Assembly: GCA_949281375.1 (NCBI GenBank)
Contig: CASDLT010000054.1
Coordinates: 1-48,003 of the forward strand
DNA length: 48,003 nucleotides
Origin: an uncultured Nitrosomonas sp.
Lineage (GTDB): Bacteria > Pseudomonadota > Gammaproteobacteria > Burkholderiales > Nitrosomonadaceae
Direction of reading: 5' to 3'
Under the pieces are notes generated by a model. That model was not told the DNA's origin. It made no database searches and worked only from the letters and a program-made list of their open reading frames with translations. Each line of letters begins with the position of its first letter. Within the stretch, counting starts at the first letter, position 1. A program made the position numbers and the translations under genes. Below are positions 40,543 to 48,003 of this stretch, one piece after another.

Positions 40543-40571
40543 ACTATACCGTCTTAGGTAGGAAACGTCAA
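40543..40571 (-). promoter_or_regulatory. Sigma70 promoter of the tRNA operon with GC-rich discriminator
   Basis: On the reverse strand TTGACG and TATAGT are separated by exactly 17 bases and followed by GTCGCC, a GC-rich discriminator. Transcription would begin about 5 bases before tRNA-Pro. Such discriminators mark stable-RNA promoters inhibited by ppGpp and DksA in E. coli. Confidence 0.75.
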
Positions 40572-40843
40572 TTTCTTCGTGTACTTGTTTTTGATTCGCT
40601 GATGGATAAAATAGGATAAAACAGAAAAGCATTCGTTAAAAAGAAGATAATGCAGGACATATCAGCAATAACATTGAAGATATTGTTCTGAAAGTGAGTA
40701 GACTAAGCTATGAGGAAGTTTGCGATGTCTCTGCCTCTATATTTTTATCCGCTATTTTTGAAAAATATCTTGTTGTGTAATAAATTTTCTGATATTAGTA
40801 TGCGTTTTTTACGCGACCGGACTTAAAACAGGAGCCATAAACA

Positions 40844-41269
40844 ATGCCCCAAGAGCTACAAAGCAAACACGTGACTCCCTATGAACCAAAAGCGGGCGAA
40901 GAGTATATGAACCCCGAGCAGCTCATGCATTTTCGTAAAATACTTGAGGATATGAAAATTGAATTAGGTCAGGATATTGATCGGGCTGTGCATACCATGC
41001 AGGATGAGGCCACGGTTTTTGCTGACCCCAATGACCGCGCCAGTCAAGAATCCGACATGACTCTAGAATTACGTAATCGCGATCGCGAACGTAAGTTGAT
41101 TAAGAAAATTGATGAAATAATCGGAAAAATAGATTCCGGGGATTATGGATATTGTGAAAGCTGCGGTATAGAAATCGGCTTAAAACGACTTGAAGCAAGA
41201 CCTACTGCAACCCTCTGTATCGATTGTAAAACCCTTGATGAAATAAGGGAGAGGCAGATAGCTAAGTAA
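40844..41269 (+). CDS. dksA: RNA polymerase-binding transcription factor DksA
   Basis: The 141-residue protein has the coiled-coil hairpin with the acidic tip motif DPNDRA (Asp61, Asp64, Ala66) that reaches into the RNA polymerase secondary channel. The four-cysteine zinc finger (Cys104, 107, 125, 128) is complete. With ppGpp it lowers transcription of stable RNA genes and activates amino acid genes in starvation. AGGAG lies before the ATG. It is divergent from the tRNA operon, about 310 bases away. Confidence 0.96.
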   Translation: MPQELQSKHVTPYEPKAGEEYMNPEQLMHFRKILEDMKIELGQDIDRAVHTMQDEATVFADPNDRASQESDMTLELRNRDRERKLIKKIDEIIGKIDSGDYGYCESCGIEIGLKRLEARPTATLCIDCKTLDEIRERQIAK

Positions 41270-41293
41270 TGATTTGATAAGTGTCTGTTTAAA

Positions 41294-41327
41294 TTAATAA
41301 GCCCTGTTGTATAACAGGGCTTATTAA
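41294..41327. terminator. Bidirectional terminator between dksA and pnp
   Basis: TTAATAAGCCCTGTT (41294-41308) and its exact reverse complement (41313-41327) are separated by GTAT, a 15-bp perfect stem between two convergent genes. T tracts are short on both sides, but the stem and position support termination of both transcripts. Confidence 0.85.
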
Positions 41328-41358
41328 TCATCTGATACTCATATATATGACCGAATGG

Positions 41359-43476
41359 TTAGGATTCTTCTGTAATCGATTCCGTGCCATTTTCAGCTAA
41401 TGCAGCCTTCATACTTAACCGTAACCTGCCTTTGTCATCTGCTTCAAGCACCTTGACACGAACTTGCTGTCCTTCAGTTAAGTGATCAGAAACATTATTA
41501 ACACGCTCGCTAGCGATTTGTGAAATATGTAAAAGTCCATCCTTGCCCGGCAGAACGCTGACGATTGCTCCAAAATCAAGTAGCTTTAGGACAGTACCGT
41601 CATAAACCTTGCCAACTTCAACTTCTGCCGTAATATCCTCAATACGTTTCTTGGCTAATTCTCCACCTTCGGCACTCACACACGCTATGGTTACCTGACC
41701 ATCGTCGGTGATGTCAATCGTTGTGCCCGTCTCTTCGGTCAAAGTACGAATCACTGCCCCGCCTTTACCAATGACGTCGCGTATTTTTTCAGGATTGATC
41801 CTGAGCTTGATAATGCGTGGTGCATGGATGGAGATATCCTCGCGGGTTGAAGGCAAAGCTTCTCTCATGATTTTAAGAATATGCAACCGGCCCTCATGAG
41901 CCTGTATCAGTGCAGCATGCATAATTTCTTTGGTAATACCCTGGATCTTAATGTCCATTTGTAAAGCAGTAATGCCTTTTTCAGTACCTGCAACTTTAAA
42001 ATCCATGTCTCCTAGATGGTCTTCATCACCCAGAATATCAGTCAGCACAGCGAAACGATTGCCTTCCTTGATGAGACCCATTGCAATACCTGCAACATGA
42101 GCCTTCAATGGAACTCCTGCATCCATTAATGCAAGACATCCACCACAGACGGATGCCATCGAACTCGAGCCGTTCGATTCAGTGATTTCTGATACAACTC
42201 GTAATGAATATCCAAATTCCTCGGGGGAAGGCAAAACTGCGGCAAGAGCTCTTTTAGCCAGACGTCCATGACCAATTTCGCGACGCTTTGGTGTACCAAC
42301 ACGACCTATTTCTCCTGTCGCGAACGGCGGCATGTTGTAATGCAGCATGAACCGATCGTTGTAGTCTCCTTGAAGAGAATCAATTTTTTGCTCGTCACGT
42401 GCAGTACCCAAGGTAGCGACAGCCAAAGCCTGTGTTTCGCCACGCGTGAATAATGCTGAGCCATGAGTGCGCGGGAGAACTCCATTTCGAATGGTTATTG
42501 CTCTGACCGTGCGCGTTCCGCGGCCGTCGATACGTGGTTCACCGTCGAGAATTTGATTGCGCACAATTTTTGATTCGAGTGCAAAAAAAGCCTCCTTATA
42601 AGACTGCAAATCAGGTCCCGCTTCAGTATCAACATCTAATTCTGCAATTAAGCGCTGATTAATTTCTTCAATGGATTCTGAACGTGCTTGTTTTTGCTTG
42701 ATCTTGAAAGCTTGCCGCAGATCTGCCTCAGCCAGGCCGGCGATTTTATCTTCCAACGCTGTATCTTTGGCGGGGGGCGTCCAGTCCCATGCAGTTACTC
42801 CTGCTTCATCTGCAAATTCATTGATTGCCGCAATCACGGTTTGCATTTGCTCATGCCCATACATGACGGCGCCGAGCATGACTTCTTCAGAAAGCTCTAT
42901 TGCTTCAGATTCAACCATGAGGACTGCTTGTTGAGTTCCAGCAACGACTAAGTTGAGTCGAGTGTTTTTTAATTCAGAAGTCGTGGGATTAAGAACGTAT
43001 TCATCATTGATATAGCCGACACGAGCAGCCCCAAGAGGGCCATCAAAGGGTATCCCTGAAAGAATAAGCGCCGCCGATGTCCCAATAATGGAGGGTATAT
43101 CAGCATCAATTTCATTATCGGACGACAGAACAGTCGCTACGATTTGCACTTCATTATAAAAGCCTTCAGGAAAGAGGGGGCGGATGGGGCGGTCGATGAG
43201 TCTTGATGTAAGTGTTTCTTTTTCAGAGGGGCGGCCTTCTCGCTTGAAAAAACTACCTGGTATTCTTCCCGCAGCATAAAACTTTTCTTGATAATCAACA
43301 GTTAGTGGGAAAAAATCTTGCCCGGGTTTTATTGTTTTTGCCCCGACGACAGTAACAAGTACGACGGTGTCATCCATAGTGACCACTACAGCTCCATGTG
43401 CCTGTCTTGCTATTTCTCCTGTTTCGAGGGTAAGTTGGTGACGTCCGTAGGTGATACTCTTCTTGATGGGTTTCAA
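41359..43476 (-). CDS. pnp: Polynucleotide phosphorylase
   Basis: The 705-residue enzyme degrades RNA 3' to 5' with phosphate and is part of the RNA degradosome in many bacteria. It has two RNase PH domains (the second with GRRE and GHG motifs, [20 protein letters not shown]), a KH domain with VIGKGGAVI and a C-terminal S1 domain ([17 protein letters not shown]). Length agrees with the family. It lies 136 bases behind rpsO, the usual arrangement; in E. coli the leader between them is cut by RNase III and PNPase controls itself there. Confidence 0.97.
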   Translation of the reverse strand: MKPIKKSITYGRHQLTLETGEIARQAHGAVVVTMDDTVVLVTVVGAKTIKPGQDFFPLTVDYQEKFYAAGRIPGSFFKREGRPSEKETLTSRLIDRPIRPLFPEGFYNEVQIVATVLSSDNEIDADIPSIIGTSAALILSGIPFDGPLGAARVGYINDEYVLNPTTSELKNTRLNLVVAGTQQAVLMVESEAIELSEEVMLGAVMYGHEQMQTVIAAINEFADEAGVTAWDWTPPAKDTALEDKIAGLAEADLRQAFKIKQKQARSESIEEINQRLIAELDVDTEAGPDLQSYKEAFFALESKIVRNQILDGEPRIDGRGTRTVRAITIRNGVLPRTHGSALFTRGETQALAVATLGTARDEQKIDSLQGDYNDRFMLHYNMPPFATGEIGRVGTPKRREIGHGRLAKRALAAVLPSPEEFGYSLRVVSEITESNGSSSMASVCGGCLALMDAGVPLKAHVAGIAMGLIKEGNRFAVLTDILGDEDHLGDMDFKVAGTEKGITALQMDIKIQGITKEIMHAALIQAHEGRLHILKIMREALPSTREDISIHAPRIIKLRINPEKIRDVIGKGGAVIRTLTEETGTTIDITDDGQVTIACVSAEGGELAKKRIEDITAEVEVGKVYDGTVLKLLDFGAIVSVLPGKDGLLHISQIASERVNNVSDHLTEGQQVRVKVLEADDKGRLRLSMKAALAENGTESITEES

Positions 43477-43523
43477 TTAACAGTCCTTTTTCTGATGAAT
43501 GTTCCCTTCTCTTCAGATCCTCA

Positions 43524-43588
43524 AATATCGATGGTACCGATATTAATTATTGAAAATCAGAGCAGGGAATGAATACTCAGTTTGCTCT
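43524..43588 (-). promoter_or_regulatory. Inverted repeats in the rpsO-pnp spacer
   Basis: AATATCG/CGATATT (43524-43544) and AGAGCA/TGCTCT (43559-43588) could form two hairpins in the pnp leader. They are in the position of the RNase III-processed stem of E. coli, but are shorter, so the same autoregulation is only a possibility. Confidence 0.4.
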
Positions 43589-43612
43589 CAGTCAAACATG
43601 CGAAACGAGTAT

Positions 43613-43882
43613 TTATTTACGCAAACCAAGACGTTCGATCAGATTTTGATAAGTGTCGAAATTACGTTGCTTAAGGTAGTCTAGCAATTTCCGGCGGCGC
43701 CCCACCATACGCAACAAACCACGACGTGAATGGTGATCTTTGACATGAGTTTTAAAATGACCAATCAGGTCATTGATTCTTATGGTTAAAAGAGCTACTT
43801 GAACTTCTGGGGAGCCAGTATCTCCATCAGCTCTTTGATAGTCACGTACTATCTGTGCTTTTTGGTCTATTGTGATTGACAT
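43613..43882 (-). CDS. rpsO: 30S ribosomal protein S15
   Basis: The 89-residue protein begins [20 protein letters not shown] and contains the S15 core with [20 protein letters not shown], which binds the central domain of 16S rRNA. GAGGAA lies before the ATG. pnp follows on the same strand. Confidence 0.98.
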   Translation of the reverse strand: MSITIDQKAQIVRDYQRADGDTGSPEVQVALLTIRINDLIGHFKTHVKDHHSRRGLLRMVGRRRKLLDYLKQRNFDTYQNLIERLGLRK

Positions 43883-43920
43883 TGCTATTTCCTCAATTAC
43901 TAATAAAAAGAAAAGCCGGA

Positions 43921-43950
43921 ATTTTACTCTTTAAAAGTGCACTTGTCCAA
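43921..43950 (-). promoter_or_regulatory. Possible sigma70 promoter of rpsO
   Basis: On the reverse strand TTGGAC and TAAAAT are separated by 18 bases, about 40 bases before the rpsO ATG. Spacing and -10 are good, the -35 is fair. Confidence 0.4.
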
Positions 43951-44113
43951 GATCAGATCAGGGAATAGATCTCGATTAATAATAACTGGAGACGCATGTG
44001 ATTTTATGACAAGTGAAGCTCCGGAAATCTGATGCAGAAGATCAATCAACGAAGGAGCTTTTTGAGTTGAAAGAATGAATCTGTTGGAAGCATGAAAAGC
44101 CAAGCAAAATTTT

Positions 44114-44156
44114 GTTGGAGAGCAAATGGAATTACAAATTCTGCCTGCTCTCCAAC
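44114..44156. terminator. Inverted repeat, probable terminator of the dynamin-like gene
   Basis: GTTGGAGAGCA (44114-44124) and its exact reverse complement (44146-44156) enclose an inner GAATT/AATTC pair. On the reverse strand it is followed by AAAATTTT, so the T tract is short and delayed. It lies about 50 bases after the gene's stop codon. Confidence 0.6.
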
Positions 44157-44208
44157 TTAAATATAAGTACCTGAACGATAGAAAGTATGCTTAGGTATTC
44201 AATGAGGA

Positions 44209-45672
44209 TTAGACCTGAGAATTTTCTTCGCCATTACCTGACGGATTGGTAAACTGGTCGTTCAATGCTTGAATGTAATCATTGGCTTCATTGATAATTT
44301 CATCAATAGTTTGTTCCGTAACTTCATTCCAACCCGCCGGACCGTTTAAAAACATTGGACGATAAGCTGCTGTGCTTTTATTGAATGCTTGTGTGTATTG
44401 TCTATAGACTTCGTGATCATTTCCGATTTCGTTAGCCAATTTCTTCAGTAAACTATTGGCAACAGCGCGCCGTATAGAAAAATGGGAATATAAAATAGTG
44501 ATTATCAATAATACGGTTATAACCAGTGCAGACGTTTCGCCTTGCATCAGTTCGGTCGGTAATGTTTTAAGCAGACTCCATGAATCGCTCACTGTCAAGG
44601 CTATACCCACCAATATTGTCAAAGTGGCCAAAGCTAAACCATCGAACAGGATGACTCTACTTTTCCACTTGTTCAGCATATCGGAAAGTTTGCTTACAAT
44701 TTGATTTTTGATTCCTTTGGCAGTTTGCTCAAGTTTTCCGACAATTCGGTAAGAACGTTCGACTTCGATTTGATGCATGCGTGAGTTGATATCAGCCATA
44801 TCTTCCAGACGTTTTTTTTCAAAACGTTCTCTGATGCTGGGGTTGGCGATGGGGACGGCAGCTTTTGGATTATAAATTCGATAAAAACGTCCCGTCACAA
44901 GCCCCACCTCAGCCAATGAACGTTGCCAAGCAGAGACGACTTCTTCAGGGTTGTCCTCCTGAGCGGTTACATCAATTTGATTAAGAATATAAAGAAACTT
45001 ATTGGCGTCCGCTCGGTTAACACTGGCTGAAACCAAATAAGCCAGTGTATCTTGCATGGCCTTAGGTTCTGGATGTCGAGCATCAAAAAAAACCAGAACT
45101 AAATCAGATAAGTTAATGATATGTTGAGTTAATCGTAATGTGGAAGCACGCTGATCATCAGCATCGAAACCAGGTGAATCGATCAGTATTTTTCCGCGAA
45201 TTTTTTCCGATGGACAGGTTTTTAGCTGAAGATAAGCATCAATGCGTTCTTGCCCGGCTTCGGATATTTCCTCGATGCTCCGGCTGATCTGGAAAAAAGG
45301 AAAACGTGGATCTGCATCAAGTGCAATACCTGGAAGGGTTTTTGCTTCGTTATGTCGGCTATAGCAAATGACTGTGAATTTGTCATCGACAGCTTGAGTC
45401 CCAGTGCGCTGCAGCGGCATATCCAAGTATGAATTGATATAGGTAGATTTGCCGGCAGAAAATGTACCTAGTACCGCGATCATAGGCCACCAGGTCACGC
45501 AGGTTGCATAAGATTCGTCTTTATCGAGCAGTCCCATGCTGTGACCAACATAATCCATCTTTCTAAAACTTTTTACCGCATTTGCGAGGGTAGGATTGTC
45601 AGGATGCTCGTCAGCAAGATGTTTTTGTAAACTCTTCAGATATTTATTGATTTGCGTTGAACTATGGGACAT
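44209..45672 (-). CDS. Dynamin-like membrane GTPase
   Basis: The 487-residue protein has a dynamin-superfamily GTPase domain: P-loop GTFSAGKST (69-77), a switch threonine in DDKFT (96-100), DSPG (165-168) and NQID (231-234) as the guanine motif. A helical region follows (about 290-335), then two membrane segments (about 341-361 and 382-396), then a C-terminal helical region. This resembles bacterial dynamin-like and EHD-like proteins, which remodel or repair membranes; the exact family is not certain. It stands alone with gaps of over 300 bases on both sides. AOB have extensive internal membranes, but any link is speculation. Confidence 0.85.
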   Translation of the reverse strand: MSHSSTQINKYLKSLQKHLADEHPDNPTLANAVKSFRKMDYVGHSMGLLDKDESYATCVTWWPMIAVLGTFSAGKSTYINSYLDMPLQRTGTQAVDDKFTVICYSRHNEAKTLPGIALDADPRFPFFQISRSIEEISEAGQERIDAYLQLKTCPSEKIRGKILIDSPGFDADDQRASTLRLTQHIINLSDLVLVFFDARHPEPKAMQDTLAYLVSASVNRADANKFLYILNQIDVTAQEDNPEEVVSAWQRSLAEVGLVTGRFYRIYNPKAAVPIANPSIRERFEKKRLEDMADINSRMHQIEVERSYRIVGKLEQTAKGIKNQIVSKLSDMLNKWKSRVILFDGLALATLTILVGIALTVSDSWSLLKTLPTELMQGETSALVITVLLIITILYSHFSIRRAVANSLLKKLANEIGNDHEVYRQYTQAFNKSTAAYRPMFLNGPAGWNEVTEQTIDEIINEANDYIQALNDQFTNPSGNGEENSQV

Positions 45673-46140
45673 AACAGTTCCTTTTCATTCTTATAAAGTG
45701 CACCTTAGAAATTGCGAGGTGTTTTCGTGGTGATTCTATTTATAGAAAAAACGATGCTGTTTTTCGGTAAGTTATTTGGTTGGTTGTTAAGAATGTAACG
45801 CATACATAACCAAAGCTTGTTTGAATTAGAAGAAAACAGATATCGCGCCATTGGTTTGAAAAGCACAAAATTACTGTACTAATTACTGGTGTTCACAGTC
45901 AATGAGACTAGCTTGGCGATTCTACCAAGAACAAGGCGAGCTTGCTAGTAAATGCTGTTTCTAGTGCAATGGCTTGAAATCCGTTAGAATCTATTGAATA
46001 TTATGCTTAATTTTGGATAGCTGAAAGATTCTGTAACAATTATTGCGGTATAAAACTATGAGGTATGAGAATTTTTAATTTTAATGTGTTAACTCATGAA
46101 GGAGAGTGTTGAATGCTCAAGTACTGGAGCAAATAATTGC
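45673..46140. other. Gap of 468 bases between two reverse-strand genes
   Basis: I see no convincing gene. Near its end GGAGAG is followed by a seven-codon frame MLKYWSK (46113-46136) and, in another frame, an 18-codon frame from 46096; both are too short to call. The region must hold the promoter of the dynamin-like gene. Confidence 0.5.
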
Positions 46141-47181
46141 TCACAAAGATAATGAGTAAGGAAGAGGCATCAGTTCTAGAGTTGGACCTGTCAGTGATTT
46201 CCAGTGTATGGTACAACTGTCAAGACTGTTCTGTTGTATGACCGCTAACACATCAAATCCACCCTGCGGTGATGGAGCAACGTTGACAATAGTTCCACAG
46301 GATTGATCTTCTATATTTTCGCTGAATAATATATCGCCGGGTTTAATTATTTCCGCTGTATCAATATGCGCCAGATGCATACGGCGTTTAATTGTTCCAA
46401 GATAATGCGTGCGGGCAACGATTTCTTGTCCTGGATAACATCCTTTTTTGAAACTGATCCCGCCGATTACATCTAAATTGATCATTTGGGGCAAAAACAT
46501 TTCTTGAGTTTCCGCTAAAATAATCGGAACCCCCGCTTGAATAGTTAACCAATTCCAACAAGCAATTCCGACAGGTTTAGCTTGTGCACTCAGACGTTCC
46601 CAAAGAAAAGGTGCATTATCTATTGAAGTGATCAATTCGAAGCGTTGTTGAGGTAGGCAAATAATTTGAGTAGACTCATGCTCAATGACTTCTAGAAATT
46701 CATGACGATTGATTGGACGATTAAGGATATCTTGGATGAGCGACAAGGCATGTGTACCAGCGAGGCCTATTCTAACCAGATCAGCATTTGCAGGGGATAA
46801 TTTAACCTTTGCGCGCAAGACATAGATGCCAAGCCGTTTCAATATGGAAACCGATAGATTGGCTGGTAATTCCATGATTACATCATCCTTCTGTTGCCAT
46901 AGCATGAAGTTGGTCAAAATCCGACCTTTAGCAGTGCAGTAACTACCATAGCGGGCTGCGTGCATGCTGACTTGATGAATATCACAGGTTAATTGGCTCT
47001 GGAGAAAAGCTCTAGCATCGTTTCCTGAGAAACGGATCAGATCAAAATGTGACAGATCAGTAATGATGGTATTGGTTTGAGCATGTTGCAACTCTGATGA
47101 GACATCGCCAAAATGAATAACACAGTTATTTTCAATAATAGCTTGGTGATTGTGTAAATAAGATTGCCAGACGGGGTTCAT
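46141..47181 (-). CDS. ygfZ: Folate-binding protein YgfZ
   Basis: The protein of 346 residues (from the ATG at 47181) is of the aminomethyltransferase-like fold and has the YgfZ signature KKGCYPGQEIVAR with the conserved cysteine. YgfZ binds tetrahydrofolate and supports assembly or repair of certain iron-sulfur enzymes. The frame is open to a GTG at 47286, only three bases from the divergent start at 47290. I prefer 47181, giving MNPVWQSYL and leaving room for promoters, though its Shine-Dalgarno is weak. Confidence 0.92.
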   Translation of the reverse strand: MNPVWQSYLHNHQAIIENNCVIHFGDVSSELQHAQTNTIITDLSHFDLIRFSGNDARAFLQSQLTCDIHQVSMHAARYGSYCTAKGRILTNFMLWQQKDDVIMELPANLSVSILKRLGIYVLRAKVKLSPANADLVRIGLAGTHALSLIQDILNRPINRHEFLEVIEHESTQIICLPQQRFELITSIDNAPFLWERLSAQAKPVGIACWNWLTIQAGVPIILAETQEMFLPQMINLDVIGGISFKKGCYPGQEIVARTHYLGTIKRRMHLAHIDTAEIIKPGDILFSENIEDQSCGTIVNVAPSPQGGFDVLAVIQQNSLDSCTIHWKSLTGPTLELMPLPYSLSL

Positions 47182-47289
47182 GGTGCTGTGCTGATTGATA
47201 AAATGAAATGGGCGATGATTATAAGGGCTTAACTGACTGTAGTCAGTAGCAAATGTATCTCTAAGTAGATTGAAAGGATTTATCACTGA

Positions 47290-47745
47290 ATGGCAACGCT
47301 GGCTATTTACCCGAAGCCTTCTTTTAGACTTGCCATAATTTTGATATCACTTCACTTGATGGCTATTTTCTCAATATACCTCCTGCCATTATCAGAAGAA
47401 CTAAAAACGTTGGGCGTTGCCGCGTTGATAATCAGCTTGATTTATTACCTAAGAATGAATGTACTCTTGACTGGCGCTAATGCGATCAAAATTTTGGTCT
47501 TATCAGATGAGGCGCCATGTCAATTGACACTGCGTTCTGGCGAGTCTTGTATCTGCAGCGTATTAGAAGATTCTTTTGTGGCACCTTTTCTCACAGTGGT
47601 TAATTTAAAATTGGAAGGAAAATTCCTTCCTCAAAGCCTGGTGATTGTAGTAGATAGTCTTGATGTGGAAGAGTTCCGGCAATTAAGAGTGTGGCTTCGA
47701 TGGAATAAGATAATTATAAAAAAACAGAAGGGTGAGGTAAATTAA
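47290..47745 (+). CDS. YgfX/CptA-like membrane protein
   Basis: The 151-residue protein has two adjacent membrane helices at about residues 11-33 and 37-54, then a basic and mixed cytoplasmic part ending in FRQLRVWLRW, the pattern of the YgfX family. In E. coli ygfX lies near ygfZ and is divergent from it; the same neighbourhood here supports the assignment. E. coli YgfX was described as toxin CptA acting on the cytoskeleton, but that role is disputed. The sdhE gene, its usual neighbour, is not present beside it here. The sequence similarity I can judge by eye is weak. Confidence 0.7.
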   Translation: MATLAIYPKPSFRLAIILISLHLMAIFSIYLLPLSEELKTLGVAALIISLIYYLRMNVLLTGANAIKILVLSDEAPCQLTLRSGESCICSVLEDSFVAPFLTVVNLKLEGKFLPQSLVIVVDSLDVEEFRQLRVWLRWNKIIIKKQKGEVN

Positions 47746-47979
47746 TTCGATTTTCTTCTTTAAAAGCTAATTTTATTTTAAATATCGATTTTGAAGTCTT
47801 ATCTAAGTAATTGAATAAATATTCTAACGAGCTTTTCTCCGTTGAAAAGGCGCGTTATTTAAAGGGTATTTTATGACAAATGACTTGACTTTAAACCCCA
47901 AGGTCGACTAGCCTGCGAAGTGTAGCTGAATTAGGGGAGAAAAAAGGCTAATTTGGCTGCCGAGAAGAAAATAGAGCAG

Positions 47980-47995
47980 TACTAATTAATTAGTA
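47980..47995. repeat. Perfect 16-base palindrome near window end
   Basis: TACTAATTAATTAGTA is its own reverse complement. It lies in the 258-base stretch after the YgfX-like gene, where I see no gene. It may be an operator for a gene beyond the window. Confidence 0.4.
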
Positions 47996-48003
47996 TTAAG
48001 TAG

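Larger units (their letters stand above)
43883..44208. other. Gap between rpsO and the dynamin-like gene
   Basis: The 326 bases hold the rpsO promoter candidate and an 11-bp inverted repeat near the dynamin-like gene's end. I see no further gene or repeat. Confidence 0.6.

Noticed and set aside
40316..40561. Forward open frame of 81 codons
   Set aside because: It runs through the tRNA-Arg and tRNA-Pro genes in antisense; the tRNA cloverleaves explain the sequence.
46096..46152. Mini frames behind a good GGAGAG (7 codons MLKYWSK, or 18 codons in another frame)
   Set aside because: The seven-codon frame recalls the start of small DUF1328 membrane proteins, but nothing follows that would support a gene or pseudogene; too short to call.

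Overview
The window looks like a chromosome segment of a betaproteobacterial ammonia oxidiser of the genus Nitrosomonas. The decisive evidence is the gene set at 24268-28545: octaheme hydroxylamine oxidoreductase (hao), haoB, tetraheme cytochrome c554 (cycA) and the membrane tetraheme cytochrome cM552 (cycB), in the order known from Nitrosomonas. The flanking gene orders (ilvBHC-psd-pssA-leuA; hfq-hflX-hflK-hflC-hisZ-purA; rpsO-pnp) are typical of Betaproteobacteria. The fairly AT-rich flanks suggest one of the lower-GC Nitrosomonas lineages rather than N. europaea itself, but that is inference from composition.

Layout. 1-477: 5' part of glnE, reverse strand, cut by the window edge. 745-3311: a nitrilase-family amidohydrolase and tldD. 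3494-10836: branched-chain amino acid genes ilvB, ilvH, ilvC and leuA with the phosphatidylethanolamine genes psd and pssA between them, then a TlpA-like thioredoxin. 10969-13268 (reverse): a lytic transglycosylase overlapping proS. 13470-15200: rppH and a di-heme cytochrome c peroxidase. 15434-22484: hfq, hflX, hflK, hflC, a DUF2065 protein, hisZ, purA and a GNAT acetyltransferase. 22500-23667: an AT-rich stretch with two unrecognised exported or membrane proteins. 23796-28545: rpsT, then the hao cluster, closed by a strong terminator. 28931-33349: a RhlE-type helicase, a PLP amino acid decarboxylase and a secreted cyclophilin. 33546-40088: fdxA, addB and addA. 40236-40531: tRNA-His, tRNA-Arg and tRNA-Pro, reverse strand, next to divergent dksA. 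41359-43882 (reverse): rpsO and pnp. 44209-45672 (reverse): a dynamin-like GTPase. 47181-47745: ygfZ and a divergent YgfX-like membrane protein.

How the genes work together. HAO oxidises hydroxylamine in the periplasm. Its electrons pass to c554 (CycA) and then to membrane-bound cM552 (CycB), which is thought to deliver them to the quinone pool. HaoB is encoded immediately behind HAO and its function is unknown. The rest is largely housekeeping: amino acid and phospholipid synthesis, translation, RNA turnover, stress control and recombinational repair.

The signals I find most worth checking are a perfect 12-bp hairpin directly behind the hao stop codon, the purine-rich hao leader, the oppositely charged C-terminal tails of CycA and CycB, and a hairpin that ends exactly at the addB start codon. 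I found no insertion sequence, prophage, CRISPR array or rRNA gene. Promoter and terminator calls were made by eye.
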